This document shows, one piece after another, positions 1 to 5,431 of a DNA stretch of 5,431 bases. The stretch comes from Defluviicoccus vanus. Lineage in GTDB: Bacteria > Pseudomonadota > Alphaproteobacteria > Rhodospirillales > Defluviicoccaceae. Position 1 is the stretch's first letter. Every line of letters begins with the position of its first letter. A program made the translations under genes and the position numbers. The notes beneath the pieces were generated by a model. It had not been told where the DNA came from. It saw only the letters and a program-made list of their open reading frames with translations, and did no database searches. The DNA is taken from positions 2,627,513 through 2,632,943 of the forward strand of contig NZ_CP053923.1 of NCBI RefSeq assembly GCF_014672695.1. The letters are read 5' to 3'.

Positions 1-1092
1 CAGGCGGACGTAGTCCCGCACCGCCTTGGCCACGTATCCGGCGAGGAAACCGGAGACGATACCGCCAAGAAAGCCGGCCTGCAGGTTGACCGCAAGCATG
101 CCACCGATCAGCCCTGGTGCCAGGCCCGGCCGGTCGGCGATCGAGTAGGCGATGAACCCGGACAGCACCGGGATCATGATGGCGAAGGCGGCACCGCCGC
201 CGATTTGCATCAGCGCCGCCGCCAGGGTGCCTGGCTCCTTGAACGCCTCGATGCCGAAGATGAACGACAGCGCGATCGTCAGTCCGCCGGCGACAACGAT
301 CGGCAACATGTAGGAGACGCCGGTGAGAAGGTGTTTGTACGGCCCGGCCGCCTTTTCCTGTGCTCTTGGCTTCGCGGCCTCCTTCACATGCGCAGCGGGC
401 GCTGCCGTCGCCGGCATGGTGAGCGCACTGTCGATGACGCCTGCCGCCTGTTTCACCGCCGATCCCACCGACGTCTGGTGCAGCGGTTTGCCGGCAAAAC
501 GGCCGAGATCCACGTGGGTGTCGGCGGCGATGATCACCACGTCGGCCTGGGCGATGTCTTCGTCGCTGAGCTGGTTCTTCGCCCCGACCGAGCCTTGCGT
601 TTCCACCTTGATCGTATGTCCGGCCAATGCCGCCGCCTTCTTCAGCGCCTCCGCGGCCATGAAGGTGTGGGCAATGCCGGTGGGACACGCGGTAATGGCG
701 ACGATCCGCTTGCCGGCCGGTTCGGCGGTCGCTGCCGGTTCGGCGGGCCGGGCGGTGGCCGGCGGCGCTGCGGACAGGGTGACGATCCCCGCTGCGGCGA
801 GCGCCGACGCCAACACCGCGTTGGTTTCGCGAATGGTGCGGCTGGTGGAGACCTCGAACGTTGGCAGGCTGCCAAACCGGTCGCGTTCCACATGGATATC
901 GGCAGCGAGGATGACCACGTCAGCGGCGGCTATGTCCTCGTCGCTCAGCGTGTCGGTGGTGCCTTCGGCGCCCTGGCACTCGATCTTCACCGTGTGGCCG
1001 GCGATGCGGCCAACGTTGCGCAAGGCCTCTGCGGCCATTAGAGAATGGGCGATGCCGGTCGGGCACGCGGTAACGCCGATAATGTTCGCCAT
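1..1092 (-). CDS. fruA: Fructose PTS permease FruA (EIIB'-EIIB-EIIC), 3' end outside window
   Basis: Inner-membrane permease that takes up fructose and phosphorylates it to fructose-1-phosphate with phosphate from FruB. The window holds 364 uninterrupted codons; E. coli FruA is 563 aa, so about 200 C-terminal residues are missing at the left edge. Domains: a first EIIB, about 1-97, with Cys10 in TACPTGIAHS; a Pro/Ala linker, about 104-128; a second EIIB, about 128-226, with phosphorylated Cys136 in TACPTGIAHT; a second linker rich in Ala, Lys and Pro, about 226-250; then the start of EIIC from about 252. EIIC segments such as HLLTGVSYMLP, FGIEAFKEPGTLAAALMQIG and SIADRPGLAPGLIGGMLA closely resemble the E. 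coli protein as recalled, and contain about three membrane spans. In E. coli the first EIIB-like domain has lost its cysteine; here both motifs are intact. It is the third gene of the fruB-fruK-fruA set, so the assignment is firm. Confidence 0.97.
   Translation of the reverse strand, partial: MANIIGVTACPTGIAHSLMAAEALRNVGRIAGHTVKIECQGAEGTTDTLSDEDIAAADVVILAADIHVERDRFGSLPTFEVSTSRTIRETNAVLASALAAAGIVTLSAAPPATARPAEPAATAEPAGKRIVAITACPTGIAHTFMAAEALKKAAALAGHTIKVETQGSVGAKNQLSDEDIAQADVVIIAADTHVDLGRFAGKPLHQTSVGSAVKQAAGVIDSALTMPATAAPAAHVKEAAKPRAQEKAAGPYKHLLTGVSYMLPIVVAGGLTIALSFIFGIEAFKEPGTLAAALMQIGGGAAFAIMIPVLSGFIAYSIADRPGLAPGLIGGMLAVNLQAGFLGGIVSGFLAGYVAKAVRDYVRL
415..1092 (-). repeat. Tandem duplication of the EIIB(Fru) domain inside fruA
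   Basis: Two copies of the EIIB domain lie head to tail: 802-1092 (residues 1-97) and 415-711 (residues 128-226), separated by a Pro/Ala linker. Aligned by eye without gaps, about 50 of 96 residues match, including TACPTGIAH, MAAEAL, AGHT, LSDEDIA, ADVVI, AAD and HV. Matching runs are visible at the DNA level too, around both cysteine motifs. Duplicated EIIB domains are usual in FruA; keeping both catalytic motifs is the notable part. Confidence 0.85.
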
Positions 1093-1099
1093 TTTACTG

Positions 1100-1107
1100 T
1101 TTCCTCC
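1100..1107 (-). promoter_or_regulatory. Ribosome binding site of fruA
   Basis: The minus strand reads GGAGGAAA within the 18-base gap between the fruK stop and the fruA ATG, leaving 7 bases to the start codon. This strong Shine-Dalgarno sequence supports the ATG at 1092-1090. The start leaves only nine residues before the first EIIB cysteine, which fits the family. Confidence 0.8.
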
Positions 1108-1110
1108 GCC

Positions 1111-2064
1111 TCAAGCCGCAATGAGTCGCGTCGTGACCTGGTAGGTGAATGCCTCGATCACGTCGCGCGGCGGCAGTCGTGGTCCGATTTCGCCGAGGGC
1201 ACCGAGCGAGAAGGCGGTGGCGAGGCGTGCGCACTCCTCAACACCCAGGTGTTGCAGGGTTGAATGGATAATTCCGGCGACCATCGCGTCACCGGCACCG
1301 ACGGTGCTCTTGATCGATACCGGCGCCGCCGCTGCGTGAACCGCCGCATCGGCGGACACAAAGATTGCACCGCGGCTGCCCATGGAGACGACGACCAAGT
1401 GGATCCCTCGCTGCCTGAGGGCGCGCGCCGCGGTGACGATCGCCGTCTCGTCCTCGAGATGATGGCCAACCAGTTCTGCGAGTTCGTCGATGTTGGGCTT
1501 GATGACGTCGGGAGCGGCTTCGATCGCCTGGGCAAAGGCCTCGCCACTGGTATCGAGGACGACGCTGCGGCCACGTGCCTTCAGCCGCGTCACGAACTCA
1601 CGGTAGATCGACGGACTGGCGCCTGCCGGCAAGCTGCCGGACAGCACGAAGATTTCCCCTCCCTCGTCGCTCAACGTATCGATCGCCGCGGACACGGCAC
1701 CCAGGTCTTCGCCGTGGGTGGTGATTCCGGGAAAATTGATATCGGTCACCCGATGGCCCACCTCGTCGACGACCTTGACGTTCACCCGGGTATGGCCGGG
1801 GACGCGAACGAACCGATCGATCAGCCCCTTTTCGGCGAACAGGCGAACGAACAGCTCTTGGTTGGCCGCCCCAAGGAGGCCGGTCACCGCAACCGGATGG
1901 CCGAAATCGGCCAGAAACGAGGCGACGTTCACTCCCTTGCCACCGGCATCCGATTGCTCCCAGGCGACGCGGTTGACCTCGCCGGCGGTAAAGTTGGGGA
2001 TGCTCGCGGTCTGATCGATCGAAGGGTTGAGCGTCACCGTGACGATGCTTGCTCCAGCGCTCAT
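1111..2064 (-). CDS. fruK: 1-phosphofructokinase
   Basis: Cytoplasmic kinase that converts fructose-1-phosphate, the product of the fructose phosphotransferase system, to fructose-1,6-bisphosphate with ATP. The 317-aa product is close to the 312 aa of E. coli FruK. It is a PfkB/ribokinase-family protein: N-terminal TVTLNPSIDQT (9-19), the substrate-binding glycine motif GGKGVNVA (41-48), LSGSLPAG (141-148), KPNIDELAELVG (189-200), the ATP-binding SMGSRGA (227-233), and the C-terminal signature STVGAGDAMVAG (253-264) with catalytic base Asp259 in the anion-hole GAGD. TLNPSID and the position between fruB and fruA favour 1-phosphofructokinase. Tagatose-6-phosphate kinase (LacC) and PfkB share this fold and are the alternatives, but context makes them unlikely. 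The TGA stop lies 18 bases before fruA, so translation of the two genes is probably coupled or at least co-transcribed. Confidence 0.96.
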   Translation of the reverse strand: MSAGASIVTVTLNPSIDQTASIPNFTAGEVNRVAWEQSDAGGKGVNVASFLADFGHPVAVTGLLGAANQELFVRLFAEKGLIDRFVRVPGHTRVNVKVVDEVGHRVTDINFPGITTHGEDLGAVSAAIDTLSDEGGEIFVLSGSLPAGASPSIYREFVTRLKARGRSVVLDTSGEAFAQAIEAAPDVIKPNIDELAELVGHHLEDETAIVTAARALRQRGIHLVVVSMGSRGAIFVSADAAVHAAAAPVSIKSTVGAGDAMVAGIIHSTLQHLGVEECARLATAFSLGALGEIGPRLPPRDVIEAFTYQVTTRLIAA

Positions 2065-2072
2065 GCTCTTTA

Positions 2073-2077
2073 TCCTT
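2073..2077 (-). promoter_or_regulatory. Ribosome binding site that fixes the fruK start
   Basis: The minus strand reads AAGGA, 8 bases before the ATG at 2064-2062, inside the 34-base fruB-fruK gap. It decides the start: the reading frame stays open upstream to an ATG at 2283, but that would add 73 residues of low-complexity Arg/Ser/Pro sequence encoded inside fruB in another frame, with no resemblance to sugar kinases. Confidence 0.65.
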
Positions 2078-2098
2078 GTTCCATCATCGCGCCGGCGT

Positions 2099-4579
2099 TC
2101 ACGCCAGGGCCCTAACTTCGGCGGCAGTACGGCAGGCGAGCGCGCGTTGCGCCAGGGCGCGCGTCTTCTCCCGTGACAAGCCGCGGATCTGCGCCTTGAC
2201 GGCGGCGATGCTTGGGATGCTGACGCTGAGTTCGTGCACGCCGAGGCCGCTGAGGAGGACGACACCGAGCGGATCGCCGGCAATACCGCCGCAGGCGCCC
2301 ACCCATTTGCCCGCGGCGTCGGCCGCCCGTACCGTTTGGTCGATCATCCTGAGGACTGCCGGATGGAGACCGTCCGCCTGCTTCGCCAACTGCGGGTGCA
2401 GGCGGTCCATGGCCAGGACGTACTGGGTCAGATCGTTGGTGCCGATCGAAAAGAAGTCCACCTCAGGGGCGAAGACGTCGGCCATCACTGCCGACGACGG
2501 GACCTCGATCATCATGCCGATCTCCACCGGGTCGGCGCCGAGCGAGTTCCGTACCTCCTCGGTGATCTCCTTCGCCTTCTGCAGTTCCTCGAAGGTGGCG
2601 ATCATCGGATACATGATCCTGACCGGCCCCGTCGCCGCGGCGCGGAAAATGGCACGAAGCTGGGTGCGGAACAGATCCTTGCGGGCGAAGCACAGGCGGA
2701 TGCCGCGCTCGCCGAGGAAAGGGTTCATCTCCGCCGGCATCTGCAGATACGGCACCTCCTTGTCGCCGCCGATGTCGAGGGTGCGGATGATGATCGGCAG
2801 GCCATTCAGCGCCTTGGTCATAGCCGCATAGGTCTCGAACTGCTCGTCCTCGGTGGGCGCACTGTCCCGCTGCAAGAAGAGAAACTCGGTGCGTAGCAGG
2901 CCGACGCCCTCGCCGCCGGCTTCCACCGCGGCCGCGGCCTCGGCCACATCGCTGATGTTGGCAACCACTTCGATGCGGGCGCCATCGGTCATGATCGCCG
3001 GCTTGTAGCATGCCTTGCGCTCGGCATCGCGCTGCGTCTGGTGATCCACCAGCGCCTGCCGTGCCTGTGCGGTGTCCGCTTCCGTCGGCTCGATCACCAG
3101 CAGGCCGCCGTTGCCATCAAGGATGGCGAGGGTCCCGTCGGCTAGATTGAGCACCGAGTCACCGGCACTGACCACCGCCGGAATATCCAGCGAGCGGGCA
3201 ATGATCGAGGTATGCGAGGTGGGACCACCACCGGCAGTGCACAGGCCGAGGGCGAATTTCGGATCGAGCCGGGCGGTATCCGACGGCGTCAAGTCGTCGG
3301 CGACGAGGATGACCGGCTGATCCGGCAGCTGAGGCTCGTCTTCAATCGTCTCGGCCAGCAACTTGAGGACGCGACGGCCGGCGTCGCGTAGGTCGGATGC
3401 CCGTGCCGCCAGCACGGCGTCTTTCATCGACGCCAGAATCCCCGCCCGCTCCTCGTAGACGTGCTGCCAAGCCCAGCCGGCGCTTCGGCCCTCGCGGATC
3501 AGGCTGCGTGCCGCATCCAGCATCTCCGGGTCTTCGAGGAATTCGGCGTGCGCCTTGAAGATGCCGGCCTTGGCCGGACCCGACTTCTTCCACACTTCGT
3601 CGAACAATTCTTCGAGCTGGCGCTTGGCACTTTCGATCGCCCGATCGAGTTTCTTCAGCTCCGCCGCTGCGTCACGCGCCGTCGCCTCGACGACGATCTT
3701 GGCGCGGACGAACTGCCGGATCGGACCGATGGCGAGACCGGGTGAGGCGGATATGGCGGCTACGGTCCGCGCTTCGTAGCGGATGGTCTGTCGGGCATCA
3801 ACGATGGGCAGGGCGGCATCGGCGGCAGCCTGGGCTTCGTCTTCCAGACCTTTCTCGATCGCCGCCTTCAGGGTCGCAAGCGCCTTGGCTGCGTCCGCAC
3901 CATCGGCGGTTACGCGCAGCTTGGCGCCCTTCTCGGCGCCTAGCTTCAACAGCGAGATCAGGCTTTTGCCATCCGCCACCTTGTCGCCATGACGCACCCG
4001 GACGGTTGCCTGAAATGATTTCGCCAAATTGACAAAGGCAGTTGCCGGGCGGGCGTGCAGGCCATGCGGGTTGTCGATAGTGACGTCAAAGCCGTCCCCC
4101 AGTTCCTCCACCACCGCTGCCGGGGCGGATGCCGCCGCCGCGGCGCTGGCAGCGCTTCCCGACAGGCGGGCGGCGATCCGCCCCGCATCGGTCGTCTTCG
4201 CCAGTTGCGCCGCTTCTTCCGGCTCGCCCAGGACATCGGTGAGATTGGCGAGGATCTCGAGGTGTTCGTCGGACTTGGCGGCGATACCAACGACGAGATG
4301 CACCATCTCGCCGGGATTCCATTCGACCCCGAGCGGCACCTGCAGCACCGCGACGCCGGTCTTGCGGATCAGCTCCCGGTCCTTGGGAATGCCATGCGGA
4401 ATGGCGATGCCGTTGCCGAGGAAGGTGTTGGCAATCTTTTCCCGTGCCAACATGCTGGCAACGTAACCGGGATCGATATGGCCAGCTTCGACCAGGAGCT
4501 CACCAACCTGACGGATGGCCTCTGCCTTGGTGTGGGGGTTGCTGCCGACGCGGACAGCTTTGGCGTCGAGAGCGAGCAT
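2099..4579 (-). CDS. fruB: Multiphosphoryl transfer protein FruB: fused EIIA(Fru)-HPr-Enzyme I
   Basis: Cytoplasmic phosphotransferase of 826 aa that carries phosphate from phosphoenolpyruvate to the fructose permease FruA. Domains in order: EIIA(Fru), about residues 1-141, with the phosphorylated histidine His62 in GIAIPHG; an Ala-rich linker, about 142-158; HPr, about 163-250, with His175 in GLHARPA; and Enzyme I, about 271-826. Enzyme I starts at ISASPGLAIG (276-285), has the phosphohistidine His456 in GGPTSHTSI, PEP-binding segments GVGLLRTEF (558-566) and LDIGGDKEVPYL (601-612), IGTNDLTQY (712-720), and catalytic Cys763 in GACGG. All four catalytic residues are present, so the protein looks fully active. 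E. coli FruB is shorter (EIIA-M-HPr, no Enzyme I). Here the M domain is absent and Enzyme I is attached, as in the R. capsulatus protein of about 827 aa. The start is set by ATG with a good Shine-Dalgarno sequence and by the EIIA active histidine falling at 62, as in E. coli FruB. It is followed after 34 bases by fruK. Confidence 0.97.
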   Translation of the reverse strand: MLALDAKAVRVGSNPHTKAEAIRQVGELLVEAGHIDPGYVASMLAREKIANTFLGNGIAIPHGIPKDRELIRKTGVAVLQVPLGVEWNPGEMVHLVVGIAAKSDEHLEILANLTDVLGEPEEAAQLAKTTDAGRIAARLSGSAASAAAAASAPAAVVEELGDGFDVTIDNPHGLHARPATAFVNLAKSFQATVRVRHGDKVADGKSLISLLKLGAEKGAKLRVTADGADAAKALATLKAAIEKGLEDEAQAAADAALPIVDARQTIRYEARTVAAISASPGLAIGPIRQFVRAKIVVEATARDAAAELKKLDRAIESAKRQLEELFDEVWKKSGPAKAGIFKAHAEFLEDPEMLDAARSLIREGRSAGWAWQHVYEERAGILASMKDAVLAARASDLRDAGRRVLKLLAETIEDEPQLPDQPVILVADDLTPSDTARLDPKFALGLCTAGGGPTSHTSIIARSLDIPAVVSAGDSVLNLADGTLAILDGNGGLLVIEPTEADTAQARQALVDHQTQRDAERKACYKPAIMTDGARIEVVANISDVAEAAAAVEAGGEGVGLLRTEFLFLQRDSAPTEDEQFETYAAMTKALNGLPIIIRTLDIGGDKEVPYLQMPAEMNPFLGERGIRLCFARKDLFRTQLRAIFRAAATGPVRIMYPMIATFEELQKAKEITEEVRNSLGADPVEIGMMIEVPSSAVMADVFAPEVDFFSIGTNDLTQYVLAMDRLHPQLAKQADGLHPAVLRMIDQTVRAADAAGKWVGACGGIAGDPLGVVLLSGLGVHELSVSIPSIAAVKAQIRGLSREKTRALAQRALACRTAAEVRALA

Positions 4580-4587
4580 GTCTCGGA

Positions 4588-4594
4588 TCCTCCC
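4588..4594 (-). promoter_or_regulatory. Ribosome binding site of fruB
   Basis: The minus strand reads GGGAGGA, ending 8 bases before the ATG at 4579-4577. This is a strong Shine-Dalgarno match and supports that start. The rest of the 67-base gap between the porter and fruB (4580-4646) shows no clear -35/-10 pair, no obvious hairpin with a T-run, and no convincing operator, so neither a separate fruB promoter nor a terminator for the porter can be called. Confidence 0.75.
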
Positions 4595-4646
4595 AGGAAA
4601 GATGGGCGCTAAGTGGTTGGCTGTGGTCGTGGGGAGAAGCGCGCGG

Positions 4647-5431
4647 CTACTCCATCGCTTCCAGCTCTATCCCTTTAGTTTCCTTGATGAAACGCAGGAC
4701 GAAGAAGAATGACAGCGCCGCAAAGCCGGCGTAGAGGCCATAAGCGATCCCGAGCCCCAGGTTGAAGACGATCGGCGGGAACGAGGTCGAAATGATGAAG
4801 TTGGCGATCCATTGCACGCCGGCGCCGAGAGCGAGAGCGGAGGCGCGGATCCTGTTATTGAACATTTCGCCCAGCAGCACCCAGACGACCGGACCCCAGG
4901 AAAAACCGAAACAGAAGACGTAGATATTGGCGGCGAAGAGCGCGATCAGCCCAGCGGTGGAACTCAACACTGGAAAGCCTTCGGCGTTGACCGGTGCGGT
5001 GCCGAACACCCAGGTCATCGCACCCAGTGTGACCACCATGCCGATCGAGCCGAGAAGCAGCAGCGGCTTGCGGCCGAACCGGTCGATGAAGGCGATCGCC
5101 ACCAGCGTCGTGATGATATTGATGAGGCCGGTGATCATGGTGATCAGGAGTGCGTTCGCTTCGGTGAAGCCAACGATCCGCCAGAGCGCGCTGCTGTAGT
5201 AGAAGATGACGTTGATGCCGACGAACTGCTGGAACAGCGACAGTGCCATGCCAACCCAGACGATCGGCAGGAGACCGAAGCGGCCGCGCAGGTCGTTGAA
5301 GCTCGGCTTACGCTCGCGGCGGACGGTCCGGGCGATCTCCTCGACCTTGACGGAAGCGTGCGGGCCAATCATTCGCGCCAGCACGGCACGCGCCTCGGTG
5401 TGACGGCCCTGGGCGACCAGATAACGCGGCG
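4647..5431 (-). CDS. MFS sugar porter (GLUT/XylE/GalP-type), C-terminal half, 5' end outside window
   Basis: Inner-membrane sugar transporter of the MFS sugar porter family, probably a proton symporter like XylE or GalP. The visible 260 codons begin in the central cytoplasmic loop with PRYLVAQGR, the end of the family's PESPRxLxxxGR motif, so roughly the first 200 residues (TM1-6) lie beyond the right edge. Numbering from the first full codon: QQFVGIN at 67-73 followed by FYYSS (the sugar-binding TM7 motif), DRFGRKP at 116-122 (the loop between TM8 and TM9), GPVVWVLLGEMF at 179-190 with RIRA at 193-196 (TM10 and its loop), and KETKG at 249-253 (the PETKG motif at the C-terminus). Hydrophobic segments fit TM7-12. 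Asn follows GEMF where Pro is usual in the family. The TAG stop is 67 bases upstream of fruB on the same strand, suggesting co-transcription or at least a functional link to sugar uptake. The family is clear. The substrate (fructose, glucose, xylose or other) is not determinable here. Confidence 0.93.
   Translation of the reverse strand, partial: PRYLVAQGRHTEARAVLARMIGPHASVKVEEIARTVRRERKPSFNDLRGRFGLLPIVWVGMALSLFQQFVGINVIFYYSSALWRIVGFTEANALLITMITGLINIITTLVAIAFIDRFGRKPLLLLGSIGMVVTLGAMTWVFGTAPVNAEGFPVLSSTAGLIALFAANIYVFCFGFSWGPVVWVLLGEMFNNRIRASALALGAGVQWIANFIISTSFPPIVFNLGLGIAYGLYAGFAALSFFFVLRFIKETKGIELEAME

Noticed and set aside
205..1144. Long plus-strand open frames (205-1041 and 323-1144) opposite fruA
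   Set aside because: They lie antisense to an unmistakable FruA reading frame, their products are Arg/Gly/Ala-rich with no family motif, and GC-rich DNA commonly gives such antisense open frames.
2065..2283. Upstream extension of fruK by 73 codons to an ATG at 2283
   Set aside because: The added residues are encoded inside fruB in another frame, are low complexity, and lack kinase features. The ATG at 2064 has its own ribosome binding site and gives the normal family length.
1264..2896. Plus-strand open frames of 220-283 codons opposite fruK and the Enzyme I part of fruB (1264-2115, 2049-2831, 2234-2896)
   Set aside because: They are antisense to genes with complete catalytic motifs, overlap each other in different frames, lack convincing ribosome binding sites, and encode compositionally biased sequence.
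4109..4156. GC-rich triplet-like repeat inside fruB
   Set aside because: It encodes the Ala-rich flexible linker between the EIIA and HPr domains and needs no other explanation.
4580..4646. Possible terminator or promoter between the porter and fruB
   Set aside because: No stable GC hairpin followed by a T-run and no recognisable -35/-10 pair could be seen on the minus strand in these 67 bases.
4688..4699. Cra/FruR-like half site (TGAAACG on the plus strand) near the fruB promoter region
   Set aside because: Only the left half matches the Cra consensus and the right half does not. It lies within the C-terminal codons of the porter (LRFIKE), so chance is the better explanation.
5382..5384. 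GTG at 5384 as the true start of the porter
   Set aside because: The same frame continues upstream to the window edge and encodes PRYLVAQGR, the conserved central-loop motif of sugar porters, so the gene is simply cut by the window.
1..5431. tRNA, rRNA, CRISPR arrays, insertion sequences, attachment sites
   Set aside because: The window is nearly all coding sequence of four recognisable genes. No cloverleaf, spaced direct repeats, transposase motifs or terminal inverted repeats were seen.

Overview
This window holds a fructose uptake and entry module, with every gene on the minus strand. Reading 5'->3' on that strand (right to left in window coordinates), the order is: the C-terminal half of a major facilitator superfamily (MFS) sugar porter, then fruB (an EIIA-HPr-Enzyme I fusion), fruK (1-phosphofructokinase) and the N-terminal part of fruA (EIIB'-EIIB-EIIC permease). 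Both end genes run off the window: the porter lacks its 5' half and fruA lacks its 3' part.

The DNA is GC-rich, almost fully coding, and has good Shine-Dalgarno sequences. From established knowledge, a multiphosphoryl transfer FruB of about this size (826 aa here) in the order fruB-fruK-fruA is known from Rhodobacter capsulatus and from some other proteobacteria such as xanthomonads. An alphaproteobacterium or similar high-GC proteobacterium is therefore the best guess. There is no rRNA or other marker here to settle it.

Layout: 4647-5431 is the sugar porter (partial). 4580-4646 is a 67-base gap with the fruB ribosome binding site. 2099-4579 is fruB. A 34-base gap leads to fruK (1111-2064). 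An 18-base gap leads to fruA (1-1092, continuing past the left edge). The short gaps, shared strand and absence of any visible terminator suggest one transcript for fruB-fruK-fruA, and possibly for the porter as well.

How the genes work together: FruB takes phosphate from phosphoenolpyruvate on its Enzyme I domain and passes it through its own HPr and EIIA domains to the EIIB domain of FruA. FruA brings fructose across the inner membrane as fructose-1-phosphate. FruK then uses ATP to make fructose-1,6-bisphosphate for glycolysis. All soluble phosphotransferase parts sit in one polypeptide, so the system should not need separate ptsH or ptsI genes. The porter would offer a second, non-phosphorylating sugar route, but its substrate cannot be read from the sequence.

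Nothing here looks like a wholly new system. The points most worth a second look are the two EIIB domains of FruA, both with an intact cysteine motif, and the porter next to the phosphotransferase genes.
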